Shown here in pieces: positions 16,577 to 24,886 of a DNA stretch of 64,000 nt. The stretch covers positions 593,545 to 657,544 of the forward strand of contig HG799462.1 of NCBI GenBank assembly GCA_000531095.1. The letters run 5' to 3'. This DNA is from Gemmata massiliana. Lineage in GTDB: Bacteria; Planctomycetota; Planctomycetia; Gemmatales; Gemmataceae. A program made the translations under genes and the position numbers. Position 1 is the first letter of the stretch. The number at the start of each line of letters is the position of its first letter. The notes beneath the pieces are model-generated. The model did not search any database. It saw nothing but the letters and a program-made list of their open reading frames with translations, and was not told the origin of the DNA.

Positions 16577-17407
16577 ATGGAAAAGCCGGACGGCAATCAC
16601 GGGTTCACGCACGCGGAGATTTCCTACGGTGCGTTCTGCATTTCCCAAGAAGAAGCACGACAGGGGAAGCACAGCGGCCGGGACGCGCATTGGTTCGCGG
16701 CTATCGAGCGGCTTGCCCGAAAACGCACGAAGGGCGCAGGGCCGAAAACGTGCTATATGTGCGACTCTCCACCGACCTCGGTGGAACACGTTCCACCCAA
16801 GTGCTTTTTCCCCGAGAAGAAAGACCTGCCAGACGGCGTGGACTACCGGCAGAACCTCTTCACGGTGCCGTCCTGTGACGTGCATAACACTGAGAAGTCC
16901 AAGCACGACACCTACGTCTTGGCGCTGGTCGCAGCCTATTTTGCCAACAATCAGCAGGCAAAGGACCACTACGGAACGAAGATCCTACGGGCACTGAAGA
17001 AGAGCACCGGTTTTGCCCACTGCGTTTTGACTGGCAGCGAGAAAGTTACTTTCGGTGGCGAGGAGACGAAGGCGCTGAAGGTAGACACGCCCCGGTTTTT
17101 GCAGGAGTTGCAGCACATGGCTAAGGCGCTCTATTTCCAACACTTTGGGACGCGATGCCCGCATCCGGTCCAAGTGCATACACCGATGCTGCACGACGAG
17201 AACAAACAACCGCGCGAAGACATCAAAGCTCTCTTCAAGATGGTACGACCCGTGATAGATGATGCGCAGGCGTACGGAGACAACTCGGCCATTTTCCACT
17301 ACCGACTCGCAGCATTGCCAGGCACCGCGATGACGCTCATTAAAATGACATTCTATCAAGGCGCGGAAGTTCTTGCGATCTGCTCTCCAGGGCTGATGGA
17401 GGAGTGA
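16577..17407 (+). CDS. HNH-endonuclease-like protein
   Basis: A 276-residue protein with AAAGGAGA upstream; the ATG at 16577 is chosen over the adjacent GTG at 16574. Residues 55-105 have a beta-beta-alpha-metal layout: CYMCDSPP, EHVPPKCFFP and then SCDVHNTEKSKHD, giving two zinc-type cysteine pairs, the catalytic-type histidine after glutamate and an HN pair. The C-terminal 170 residues are unassigned. A single restriction or defence nuclease is plausible given the surrounding island. Its own promoter is likely because it follows a hairpin and a 110-base gap. Confidence 0.7.
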   Translation: MEKPDGNHGFTHAEISYGAFCISQEEARQGKHSGRDAHWFAAIERLARKRTKGAGPKTCYMCDSPPTSVEHVPPKCFFPEKKDLPDGVDYRQNLFTVPSCDVHNTEKSKHDTYVLALVAAYFANNQQAKDHYGTKILRALKKSTGFAHCVLTGSEKVTFGGEETKALKVDTPRFLQELQHMAKALYFQHFGTRCPHPVQVHTPMLHDENKQPREDIKALFKMVRPVIDDAQAYGDNSAIFHYRLAALPGTAMTLIKMTFYQGAEVLAICSPGLMEE

Positions 17408-17511
17408 CACTGCCTGCCCGGAGGGAGGCGAATGATTACGGCAGTACACGCGATTGGCCGGTGATGACTCAGATGGAATTGACTTCCGAGATCAGGCCAT
17501 GAGAGAAAGAA

Positions 17512-17544
17512 CCCTGCAAGAGGAGGGCTAGTCCTCTTGCAGGG
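17512..17544. terminator. Bidirectional 13-bp perfect hairpin between convergent genes
   Basis: CCCTGCAAGAGGA and TCCTCTTGCAGGG form a 13-bp perfect stem with a 7-base loop, between the convergent HNH gene and the small membrane protein. No T tract follows on either strand, so termination would be Rho-dependent or the hairpin has a different role such as mRNA end protection. Confidence 0.6.
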
Positions 17545-17556
17545 CCGGTCAGTCAC

Positions 17557-17952
17557 TTATCGTTGACTGGCGTTGTGATACTTCTCCACTTCTACCGCAT
17601 GGTTTGCCGTCCACAGCAGGTGGGCGGCAAACATTCCGAACAAAAATACTCCTATCGTTTTTAAGCCAAGCCACGAAGTTGGTACTATCCAGTCCAATGC
17701 GTGGTATTGGTTTGGGTTGAGCAGAATCTGCCCAACATGTTTTCCGTTCTGGCTCACACCGGTTGAAATGCGTAGGTACATCGGCAATTCATTGCCTTCG
17801 ATGTTATACACTTTTCCGTTTGCTGCCTGGATCACGAGCTGATGAATCCGCCTTACGACAGTCTCGCCGTTCTCAAGGTACACAAACTTGCAGTGATCTC
17901 GCCGTTTCCTCGATAAAACCTCCTTTGATTCCAGAAAATTGTCGTTCTGCAT
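17557..17952 (-). CDS. Small protein with C-terminal membrane helix
   Basis: A 131-residue protein; ATG at 17952 with GAGGAGAAAAG upstream. The first 100 residues are hydrophilic with beta character (CKFVYLENGETVVRRIHQLV), and a hydrophobic segment (LKTIGVFLFGMFAAHLLW) near 100-118 is followed by a short tail. It resembles a tail-anchored protein. Unknown function. A terminator-like hairpin at 18067-18093 lies just upstream on the same strand, so it probably has its own promoter in 17953-18066. Confidence 0.6.
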   Translation of the reverse strand: MQNDNFLESKEVLSRKRRDHCKFVYLENGETVVRRIHQLVIQAANGKVYNIEGNELPMYLRISTGVSQNGKHVGQILLNPNQYHALDWIVPTSWLGLKTIGVFLFGMFAAHLLWTANHAVEVEKYHNASQR

Positions 17953-18066
17953 AACTTTTCTCCTCTCTATATCACCCCTGAATTTCGCTTCAGGAGCGTG
18001 TTCGCAACCCCGGCGCATTGCCAATAGGGATTGCCAACACGTGGCGAGAGGAACCCCTCGCGGGGT

Positions 18067-18093
18067 AAAAAAAAAGGCCCACACGGGGCCTTT
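18067..18093 (-). terminator. Rho-independent terminator, minus strand
   Basis: On the minus strand AAAGGCCC, a short loop and GGGCCTTT are followed by a run of nine T (18067-18075 as A on the plus strand). This is a good intrinsic terminator for transcription arriving from the right, where there is no protein gene but a strongly folded region (18129-18241). Confidence 0.75.
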
Positions 18094-18128
18094 CCCGGCC
18101 AGCACGAACAAAGTTCATGTTGGCCGTT

Positions 18129-18241
18129 CGACTGCACACACAGTGCAAGAAAAAGAGTTACGCACAGTAACTCAGCTTGCAGCACTCACGGTGTGCAGTC
18201 GCTTCCCATCATTGTTTCTTCACTTCCCGATGGGTGGGAAG
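18129..18241 (-). ncRNA. Candidate small structured RNA upstream of the terminator
   Basis: Three nested perfect stems form one rod: 18129-18139 with 18191-18201 (11 bp), 18144-18149 with 18176-18181 (6 bp) and 18155-18161 with 18167-18173 (7 bp, 5-base loop). A second hairpin (CTTCCCA with TGGGAAG, about 18202-18241) abuts it. The minus-strand terminator at 18067-18093 is 36 bases further. Together this resembles a small RNA transcribed leftward and ending at the terminator. No protein frame of quality fits. Strand is inferred from the terminator; a DNA structural role is the alternative. Confidence 0.45.
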
Positions 18242-18590
18242 GCGAGCCAAAGCCCGAGTCACAAAGTGTTTAACTTCTCCATGTGACCAGCAGAGAAACA
18301 GGGGTTGCACGCAGTTGTTTCGGTTCGAGTTCGCACTCGACAACGGAATCGTAACACCTCACCGGGCGAGTTCCAGACGTGATGGAAGTGGTTTCGACAA
18401 GACGCACACTACCCCCACACAAAGCGACGTGATGCTGAATTCGGTCGATAGTCGTGAAGCTCATGGCGAGCGTCGAACAAGCGGTTCGCGTGCCTGTCGG
18501 CCGAATGCCACCGCCCCACACCTCCAACTTTGATGCCGACTGGTGGTCGGCCCCGAGGAGCTTTCCACAGGGGCCTGCGGCCCCCGCGGC

Positions 18591-18754
18591 GTCAAGGTTG
18601 CCCTTCGGCGTCTCCGGGGGTGTCCCCGACCTTCCGCGCTTCGCTTGTGCAGGTCGGGTGATCCCCCTCCCCCGGAGACGACCTTGACCCCGCACCCCCG
18701 CTCATTGCCGCGAGGCTAGTGAGTTTCAGCAGCGGCAAATGCCGCTCTGAAACT
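18591..18754. other. Nested hairpin cluster upstream of the 18778 gene
   Basis: GTCAAGGT 18591-18598 pairs with 18681-18688, GTCTCCGGGGG 18610-18620 with 18669-18679, and CCCGACCT 18625-18632 with 18651-18658: 27 perfect pairs in three tiers. A further hairpin covers 18722-18754 (8 bp, one-base bulge, 6-7 bp, tight loop). It sits 24 bases before the ATG at 18778, so it could be a 5' leader structure; it could also be a replication or transfer site of the mobile element. Confidence 0.5.
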
Positions 18755-18777
18755 AACAACTGATTGGAGAACACGTC

Positions 18778-19293
18778 ATGACCCGAACCAAGAACCGGCC
18801 TGCATGGGACGCGATCAAACAGCTCACCGAACACTATCTGGCAGACGAGCAAGCCGACTACAAATGCTGTTCGAGGATGGAGCAACGAAACCACATCTAC
18901 TCAGCATGGAAGCAGCTCGAGGACTGGGCGAACGCTGACCGCGAGGAAGCATCGCGGGGCTACAACGGCTGGTCGAACTACGAGACATGGGCCGTCGCCC
19001 TGTGGCTGGACAATGAGGAGCACAGCCAACGCCACTGGCGGGAGGTCACCGAGGAGTGCGTCCACACCGCCGCCTACCACCCTCACGCCCGTCACGGCCT
19101 TCTCCCTGCCCATTTGATTGCCCGGAACCTGCTCGCCGAGCGGCTGGAGGCGGAGGTGGAGGAATTTGCCCCTGACCTCGACGCGACGCTCTACGCCGAC
19201 CTGCTCGGGGCGGCATTGGAGGCCGTGGAATGGTCCGAGGTAGCTGAACACTACCTGGACGGGTCGGAAAGCGACTCCGATATTCGCAGTTGA
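18778..19293 (+). CDS. DUF7249-like small protein of mobile elements
   Basis: A 171-residue acidic protein; TTGGAGAACACGTC precedes the ATG. The core GYNGWSNYETWAVALWLDN near residues 60-80 is a motif I know from small proteins common on plasmids and phages; their function is unknown. The rest is helical and Glu-rich. The long folded leader (18591-18754) immediately upstream may control its translation. Confidence 0.7.
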   Translation: MTRTKNRPAWDAIKQLTEHYLADEQADYKCCSRMEQRNHIYSAWKQLEDWANADREEASRGYNGWSNYETWAVALWLDNEEHSQRHWREVTEECVHTAAYHPHARHGLLPAHLIARNLLAERLEAEVEEFAPDLDATLYADLLGAALEAVEWSEVAEHYLDGSESDSDIRS

Positions 19294-19637
19294 GAGGAAT
19301 AGGGACGAGGTCGGTCGGAGCGTGATGCACTCCGGCCAATTTCGGTTTGAGGCTTCACATTGTCACGCCTTCAGCCAGTCGGATGATTTCCCATGAGGTC
19401 TTTTGCGCTCGCTTTCCTGCCTGTGACACGCGTCGGTTTGTGTCACCAGGCGATTCGACGCTTCAAATTTCCGCTGGCTGGCCTATCTCGTTTCTCGTTC
19501 ACAGTTTGTGAATTCTGAACCCTTCGATTCGGTTCTCCAGTTAGCTGGCCCACTGTGGTTTTTTCCCCTCTTCGATGCTTGCGAAAAACACAAACCGCAT
19601 TTAGATTCTTTTTCGACCTCGAAGATTTCTGGAAGCG
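19294..19637. other. Gap with no recognisable gene
   Basis: About 340 bases. One small inverted repeat (CGGAG..CTCCG near 19315-19335) lies shortly after the preceding stop and might terminate transcription. The rest is lower in GC, for example around 19540-19620, and presumably carries the promoter of the next gene. No credible reading frame. Confidence 0.5.
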
Positions 19638-19931
19638 ATGGACAGCACCGACTTAACACGCGAGCAGGCCGAGCGACTTCACGCGACGATGAGTCGCCTC
19701 TTCCAATATTTCAAGCAGCTAGAACGGCGGTTAGAGCAACTTCAGTTCGACCGTGCGGACCGCTTCTTTCGCCTCGTCTATGAGGCCCACGACCTTCTTC
19801 AGTCCCTGAGCGTGGAAACGCACTACATGAGCTGCGATGGCGGCGTGTGCCGACGGCCCCGGCGGGATGCCTCGCAATTGGCTCGGACGGCGGTTGTGGA
19901 CTGGAACAATTCCGATCCTGCGGAGGGGTAA
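19638..19931 (+). CDS. Small hypothetical protein
   Basis: A 97-residue protein starting MDSTDLTREQAERLHATM with GGAAGCG upstream. The first 65 residues form an amphipathic helix pair (SRLFQYFKQLERRLEQLQFD), and a CDGGVCRR segment follows. Unknown; it precedes the recombinase gene on the same strand and may belong to the same cassette. Confidence 0.55.
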   Translation: MDSTDLTREQAERLHATMSRLFQYFKQLERRLEQLQFDRADRFFRLVYEAHDLLQSLSVETHYMSCDGGVCRRPRRDASQLARTAVVDWNNSDPAEG

Positions 19932-20084
19932 TCAGTTCATCGCCTTTGGCGGTTTCCTGTGCCACATAAAGGAGGTTATGCATCACAGAGAGAAGAGCAG
20001 AGAGGCGTTTTTGTGGTGCGGCAATTCGACACCGCGCGACTCGGAAAAGGGAGTTCACGGCAGAGGCGACGGAGTGAATGCGAG

Positions 20085-21071
20085 ATGATGAGTCGAGAAT
20101 TGAAAGCGCGACGAGCGTTCACGGTCGCTCGCGTTGACCCGTCGGCTATGTTGCCGGCGACGATCTGTCAGGCTGGCAGCCGAGCCGAAGAGAAGTATGT
20201 CGAGTTCTTCACTGCCAGAATCCGGAACGCGAATACCCGGATGGCCTACCTCCACGCAGTCAAGCTGTTCTTCTTGTGGGCCGAGTCCGCCACGCTCCCC
20301 TTGTCGCTCATGCGACCGTTTCACGTTGCCGCTTATGTTGAGCAGCTCCAGACGCAGTTTGCCGCCCCGACGGTGAAGCAACACCTTGCGGCAATTCGGC
20401 AGCTCTTCGACTACCTTATCGTCACGCAAGTGACCGAGACGAATCCGGCTACGGCCGTGCGTGGACCGAGTTACTCCGTAAAAGTTGGCAAAACTCCCGT
20501 CCTTGACGAGGACGAGGCTCGCAATCTTCTCGATTCCATCGACACGACGAGTGTTGTCGGTCTCCGGGACCGAGCCGTCATCGCGATGATGACCTACACC
20601 TTTGCTCGGATCGGGGCTGTCGTTGCCATGAACGTGGAAGACTACTTCCCGCAAGGGAAACGCTGGTGGGTGCGGCTCCACGAGAAGCGAGGCAAACTGC
20701 ACTCGGTTCCGGCACACCACAAGCTCGAAGAGTATCTCGATGCTTTTCTCGATGCTGCGGGCACCTGGGACGAGAAACGAGAGCCGCTCTTCCGCACCGC
20801 GATCGGGACAACCAAGCGTCTTTCTCTAAATCGGTTGTCTCGAAGCGATGCCTATCGGATGATTCAACGACGAGCAGACGACATGGGAATGGAAACCGCG
20901 GCCTCGTGTCATACCTTCCGGGCAACCGGAATCACGAACTACTTGACCAACGGCGGGACACTGGAGAAGGCCCAGCAACTCGCGAACCACGAGAGCGCTC
21001 GGACCACAAAGCTTTACGACCGCCGCGACGACAAGCTCTCGCTCGACGAAGTGGAGCGGATTACGATCTGA
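20085..21071 (+). CDS. Tyrosine site-specific recombinase (XerC/D-like)
   Basis: About 328 residues. The N-terminal SAM-like core-binding domain (RNANTRMAYLHAVKLFFLWA, AAPTVKQHLAAIRQLFDYL) is followed by a catalytic domain with the Arg of FARIGAV, the Lys of EKRGK, HTFRATG (His-x-x-Arg), the second His in LANHES and the Tyr of TTKLYDR. All catalytic positions are present. The start is the ATG at 20085. It is 154 bases after the preceding small gene. Such enzymes integrate plasmids, transposons or islands; no core site is obvious. Confidence 0.87.
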   Translation: MMSRELKARRAFTVARVDPSAMLPATICQAGSRAEEKYVEFFTARIRNANTRMAYLHAVKLFFLWAESATLPLSLMRPFHVAAYVEQLQTQFAAPTVKQHLAAIRQLFDYLIVTQVTETNPATAVRGPSYSVKVGKTPVLDEDEARNLLDSIDTTSVVGLRDRAVIAMMTYTFARIGAVVAMNVEDYFPQGKRWWVRLHEKRGKLHSVPAHHKLEEYLDAFLDAAGTWDEKREPLFRTAIGTTKRLSLNRLSRSDAYRMIQRRADDMGMETAASCHTFRATGITNYLTNGGTLEKAQQLANHESARTTKLYDRRDDKLSLDEVERITI

Positions 21072-21343
21072 TCCAATTCCTTGCGGATCAGGCCTTTTGA
21101 GGCCATTCCAGCCACAAACAATCCGCCGGTGCTACCACGCATTTGCCCCAGATCGATGCGCACTCCGCACAACTCCGGCATCATCCCCGGCCTGTTTACC
21201 CGTTCTTTGAGTTCTCTCAGCCGAGCAGCAAACACACTCGCATCCTGTTCACTCAGGTGACCAGGGAGCAGGAGATATCCCATAGGTTCAGTCGCTTTAA
21301 GAGAGCGGCGAGGTGCCCCCGTCTTCGAGAGCACTGCTGTCAA
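21014..21343 (-). CDS. Doubtful hypothetical protein overlapping the recombinase end
   Basis: A 109-residue frame, MTAVLSKTG..., whose middle (GYLLLPGHLSEQDASVFAARLRELKERVN) has normal amino-acid composition. The last 58 bases lie on the opposite strand of the recombinase gene, which is unusual. It may be a decayed 3' end of another gene. No family recognised. Confidence 0.3.
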   Translation of the reverse strand: MTAVLSKTGAPRRSLKATEPMGYLLLPGHLSEQDASVFAARLRELKERVNRPGMMPELCGVRIDLGQMRGSTGGLFVAGMASKGLIRKELDQIVIRSTSSSESLSSRRS

Positions 21344-21385
21344 AGGCGGGGAACTTGTCCACGCTTCTCTCCTGGAGTGCAGTCC

Positions 21386-21763
21386 ATGCCAATGCTCTAC
21401 ATTGTCGATTCGATCACGTTCACGGCCCGTCAGGATGGGAAGACCTCGACACGGTCACTGTCCTTGGGGGTCATCGGGCGAGAAGTCCGATTCAACTTCA
21501 AGCCTTGCCTGCCACAGGCCAACGACGGTGGCGTCGGAGTGCTGCGAGAGTTGAACTTCCCGGCCGCGATCGTTGACCACGTTCGGACGGTGCTCGGCGG
21601 GATGTTCGACGACCCAGACGAAAGCTCTTGGACGGCCGGCCTCAACCCGGACAAGATTCCCGAGGGAGACGGCAACCAGAAGCTGATTGTGCGGGGTAGC
21701 GGCAACCACATCAACTGGCGGGTGGAAATCGTGATCTGGCTCAGCGACCTGCCCACCAAGTAA
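21386..21763 (+). CDS. Small hypothetical protein
   Basis: A 125-residue protein; ATG at 21386 with CTGGAG upstream. It looks like a beta-rich single domain (MLYIVDSITFTARQDG, LIVRGSGNHINWRVEIVIWL). Not recognised. Its stop is 20 bases from the 3' end of the convergent arsenite transporter gene, marking the border between the recombinase cassette and the arsenic operon. Confidence 0.55.
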   Translation: MPMLYIVDSITFTARQDGKTSTRSLSLGVIGREVRFNFKPCLPQANDGGVGVLRELNFPAAIVDHVRTVLGGMFDDPDESSWTAGLNPDKIPEGDGNQKLIVRGSGNHINWRVEIVIWLSDLPTK

Positions 21764-21782
21764 GTAGGCATTCACCACAGGT

Positions 21783-22910
21783 TCAAGTTACGGTCACGTC
21801 TCTTGCTCCTGTGCGCTCCAAAGCTGGAAACCACCCACGCGTTCGGTTGCACGCTGCACAGACCGACAGCATCACCGGCACCTCGACCAGCACGCCGACC
21901 ACTGTCGCAAGTGCTGCCCCCGACTCCGGCCCGTACAGGGCGATCGCAGTTGCCACCGCCAGCTCGAAGAAGTTGCTCGCCCCGATGAGCGCCCCCGGGG
22001 CCGCGACCGCATGCGGCACCTTGAACCACCACATCAGCCAGTAGGTCAGCGAGGCGTTGAAGTAGACCTGAATCAGAATCGGCACCGCGATGAGGCCGAC
22101 GTGCAGCGGGTGGCTCAGGATGTTCTGCGACTGGAAGGCGAAGATCAGCACGAGCGTGCCGAGCAGTGCCGCCACCGCCACCGGCTGGAAGCGCGGCAGG
22201 AACGACTTCTCGAACCACTCAGGCCCTCTCGCCCGCACGAGCAGCAGCCGGGCGATCGCCCCAATGACCAGCGGCACGACGATGAACACAGCGACCGAGA
22301 GCAGGATGACGTTGAACGGTACGGCCAGGCCGGCAACGCCGACCAGCAGCCCGACGATCGGCGCGAACAGTACGAGCATCAGCAAGTCGTTTACTGCGAC
22401 CTGGACCAGCGTGTAGGCCGGATCACCGTCGGTCAGGTAGCTCCACACGAAGACCATTGCCGTGCAAGGGGCTGCCGCCAGGATGATCACCCCGGCCGTG
22501 TACTGCCGGGCCAGGTCGTCGCCGATGAGCGGCAGGAAGATGTTCTGGAAGAACAGCCAGCCCAGGGCGAACATCCCAAACGGTTTCACGAGCCAGTTGA
22601 CGAAGAGCGTGATCAGAATGCCCTTCGGTCTCCGTGTCACGCCGGCGAGCGAGGTGAAGTCGATCTTCATCATCATCGGCACGATCATCAGCCAGATGAG
22701 CGCCGCAATCGGGCCGTTGATCTGGCTGCCCTTGCCGAACTCCAACCCGCGAACCGCGTTCGTCGCTCCGGGAAATGCTTGCCCGATGGCAACGCCGGCG
22801 ACCATGCACAGCGCCACCCACGCCGTCAGGTAACGCTCGAACAGGCCCATGCGCTTCGGCCCAGCGGGTTCGACCGGGGCCGGCGGGGTGTGCGTCTCGG
22901 CTGCACTCAT
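21783..22910 (-). CDS. acr3: Arsenite efflux permease Acr3
   Basis: A 375-residue BASS-superfamily transporter with ten hydrophobic segments. Acr3 hallmarks are visible: LIWLMIVPMMMKIDF, the conserved cysteine in AAAPCTAMVFVWS, and GASNFFELAVATAIALYG near residues 305-330. It exports arsenite using the proton gradient. Its ATG overlaps the arsC stop by four bases (ATGA), and it is the last gene of the arsR-arsM-arsC-acr3 set on the minus strand. The protein is intact. Confidence 0.95.
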   Translation of the reverse strand: MSAAETHTPPAPVEPAGPKRMGLFERYLTAWVALCMVAGVAIGQAFPGATNAVRGLEFGKGSQINGPIAALIWLMIVPMMMKIDFTSLAGVTRRPKGILITLFVNWLVKPFGMFALGWLFFQNIFLPLIGDDLARQYTAGVIILAAAPCTAMVFVWSYLTDGDPAYTLVQVAVNDLLMLVLFAPIVGLLVGVAGLAVPFNVILLSVAVFIVVPLVIGAIARLLLVRARGPEWFEKSFLPRFQPVAVAALLGTLVLIFAFQSQNILSHPLHVGLIAVPILIQVYFNASLTYWLMWWFKVPHAVAAPGALIGASNFFELAVATAIALYGPESGAALATVVGVLVEVPVMLSVCAACNRTRGWFPALERTGARDVTVT

Positions 22911-23338
22911 GCCGCACCGTCCTTTTGGCCCGTGGGCGCATCGAGCGAAGCGAGCAGCGCCTTCACCTTCTCCTCGATCAGGTCACGCACCTTGCGAAAC
23001 TCGTCGTCGGGAAGCTCCTTAGGGTCGGGGATGTTCCAGTCCTCGCGGCGCTCGGCCAGCACGAGCGGGCAGTAGTCGCCGCAGCCCATCGTGACGGCCA
23101 CCGCCACCGGGGTGCCGTTGAACTCGTCGAGAGACTTCGAGCCGTGCGTGGAGAGGTCGTAACCGAGCTCGGCCATGAACTGGATCGCCCGCGGGTTGAC
23201 CTTCCCCGACGGCCGCGAGCCGGCCGAGTTTGACTCCACCCCTTCCCCGCCGTGCATCCGGGCGAACGCCTCGGCCATCTGGCTGCGGTTGCTGTTCTCG
23301 ATGCAAACGAACAGCACTCGCTTCTTCTGCTCTGCCAT
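22907..23338 (-). CDS. arsC: Arsenate reductase, thioredoxin-coupled LMW-PTPase type
   Basis: A 143-residue protein. The P-loop CIENSNRSQ at about residues 12-20 fits the CX5R signature of low-molecular-weight-phosphatase-type ArsC. The second and third redox cysteines are in TMGCGDYCP, and IPDPKELPDDEF is typical of the family. It reduces arsenate to arsenite for Acr3. Start at MAEQKKRVLFV (23338); the longer frame adds a low-quality N-terminus. ATGA overlap with acr3 downstream; a 110-base gap from arsM upstream. Confidence 0.93.
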   Translation of the reverse strand: MAEQKKRVLFVCIENSNRSQMAEAFARMHGGEGVESNSAGSRPSGKVNPRAIQFMAELGYDLSTHGSKSLDEFNGTPVAVAVTMGCGDYCPLVLAERREDWNIPDPKELPDDEFRKVRDLIEEKVKALLASLDAPTGQKDGAA

Positions 23339-23447
23339 GTCTTTCCCCGTGGTGTTGTGGATCTGCTTGCCGCACAACCCGCGCGCCGACCGTGCCGCGG
23401 CCACGAGGGGCAAGGAGGACGACGAGCGCTGTGCTTTGCGTGGTGCG

Positions 23448-24332
23448 TTACGGCTTGATGGCGTAGACCTGGACGCTCGCCGCGAAGTCGTTGACGTTGT
23501 GCTTGCGGATCAGCTCGGCCAGGTCGTCGTGAAGTGCTGTGGCCGTCGGCGTGCAGCAGCCGGCCGCGTCGTCCACGGAGTTCACGACGTTTAGCGACGA
23601 AGTGAGTGCCGCCGGCGGAGCGCAGCAGCCGGCCTGGTTCTCGACCTTCGCGTAGGCGTTCAAGTCTTTCTTGGTGTCCACGACCTGCACCGCGGAGAAG
23701 CCCGCCGCCTTGAGATGGGCGACATAGTCCTCAACCGGAATGGCCCCGGCGATGCAGCCGACGTAGGCCAACAGGTTCTCGCCGATCTCTGGCGGCATGG
23801 CCGCCGTGAGCGCGATGTCAGAGACCGCCACGCGGCCGCCGGGCTTGAGCACGCGGAAGATTTCACGGAACACGGCCGGCTTGTCCGCGGCCAGGTTGAT
23901 GACGCAGTTCGAGATGACGCAGTCCACTGAGTTGCCTTCAAGCGGCGTCTTGTCGATCGTGGCGAGGTGAAACTCGACGTTTGTCAGCCCCTGTTTCTGT
24001 GCCCCGCGGTTCGCCCGCTCGACCATCTCGGGCGTCATGTCGATGCCGATCGCCTTCCCGGTCGGCCCGACCTTCTTTGCGGCCAGGAACACATCGAGGC
24101 CGCCGCCCGAGCCGAGGTCAACGACCACTTCGCCCGGCTTCAGGTGCGCGGTCGCCGTCGGGTTTCCGCAGGACAGGCCCATGTTCGCCTCAGCCGGGAT
24201 GCTTGACAGCTCCTCGGCCGAGTAGCCGAACGCTTCGGCAACCGCGTGAACGCCGGTGTGCTCGCTCGTCAGGTCGCTGACCGCTACGGCCGCGTACTTC
24301 TCCCGAACCGCTTGGGTGACCGTCTCCGTCAT
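23448..24332 (-). CDS. arsM: Arsenite S-adenosylmethionine methyltransferase ArsM
   Basis: A 294-residue protein. Motif [21 protein letters not shown] near residues 75-95 binds SAM, and [10 protein letters not shown] and [12 protein letters not shown] follow. The cysteines expected for As(III) binding are present in [14 protein letters not shown] and YVGCIAG, and CC pairs occur in the C-terminal part. It converts arsenite to methylated forms. The start at 24332 has GGAG close upstream and overlaps arsR by four bases. Confidence 0.93.
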   Translation of the reverse strand: MTETVTQAVREKYAAVAVSDLTSEHTGVHAVAEAFGYSAEELSSIPAEANMGLSCGNPTATAHLKPGEVVVDLGSGGGLDVFLAAKKVGPTGKAIGIDMTPEMVERANRGAQKQGLTNVEFHLATIDKTPLEGNSVDCVISNCVINLAADKPAVFREIFRVLKPGGRVAVSDIALTAAMPPEIGENLLAYVGCIAGAIPVEDYVAHLKAAGFSAVQVVDTKKDLNAYAKVENQAGCCAPPAALTSSLNVVNSVDDAAGCCTPTATALHDDLAELIRKHNVNDFAASVQVYAIKP

Positions 24333-24739
24333 GTCTCCGCTCCGTTTCTGGTTGTGGTCATGCCCTCGTCCTCCATGAGGCAGAGAGCGAGGTCGAGCAG
24401 CGGGGCAACGCACGGGTTTTCGACCCGGTAGTAAACGTTGTTGCCGTCCCGACGTGAGGTGAGCATCCGCGTATCCGCGAGCCGCACGAGCTGGTTTGAG
24501 ACCGCTTGCGGCTTCATCCCAAGCGTTTTCGCCATGCCGGTGACGGTGGCTTCCCCCGAACGAACCAGGTGGTGAAGGAGCCGAATGCGGGTGTCGTTTC
24601 CGAGCACCTTGAACAGCGCCATCACCTTCACCGCGTCCACAAACGACAGCAGCGGACGCTCGGCCAACGCTAGCCGGTCAGTTGAACATCCCTCGCCGGG
24701 TTCGCAGCAGACCGCAGGGGCTGCTTGTTTCTTCGCCAT
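24329..24739 (-). CDS. arsR: ArsR-family transcriptional repressor
   Basis: A 136-residue winged-helix repressor. Residues 1-20 carry CCEPGEGC, a likely As(III)-sensing cysteine cluster at the N-terminus. The HTH ([27 protein letters not shown]) and the wing ([16 protein letters not shown]) follow. It probably binds the palindrome at 24762-24779, represses the whole operon and releases DNA on arsenite binding. It overlaps arsM by four bases. Confidence 0.92.
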   Translation of the reverse strand: MAKKQAAPAVCCEPGEGCSTDRLALAERPLLSFVDAVKVMALFKVLGNDTRIRLLHHLVRSGEATVTGMAKTLGMKPQAVSNQLVRLADTRMLTSRRDGNNVYYRVENPCVAPLLDLALCLMEDEGMTTTRNGAET

Positions 24740-24761
24740 AGCCGTCTCCCTCGTTCAAGTT

Positions 24762-24779
24762 ATACACGATACCGTGTAT
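24762..24779. promoter_or_regulatory. Likely ArsR operator palindrome
   Basis: ATACACG-ATAC-CGTGTAT is a 7-bp perfect inverted repeat with 4-base spacing, lying 23-40 bases upstream of the arsR ATG, where an autorepressor would be expected to bind. Confidence 0.75.
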
Positions 24780-24836
24780 TGGTGTCAAGTTGCCAGGTGC
24801 TGTTAGCCGTTTCCCGTCTCTGGGCCGGTTTCGCCA

Positions 24837-24868
24837 TTGACCCCGTAGTCACCTACGGGGTTTAGAAT
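24837..24868 (+). promoter_or_regulatory. MerR-type promoter and operator
   Basis: TTGACC and TAGAAT are 20 bases apart, the overlong spacing typical of MerR-activated promoters. Between them the 8-bp inverted repeat CCCCGTAG-TCAC-CTACGGGG (24841-24860) fits a MerR operator. It precedes the truncated merR at 24887 and points right, so it once drove a metal-resistance operon that is no longer beside it. Confidence 0.75.
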
Positions 24869-24886
24869 CCGTCTTAGGAGCACGTC

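Noticed and set aside
22011-23075. Long plus-strand frame of 354 residues opposite acr3/arsC
   Set aside because: Composition is Arg/His/Asp-rich and mirrors the GC-rich opposite genes; it is a shadow frame.
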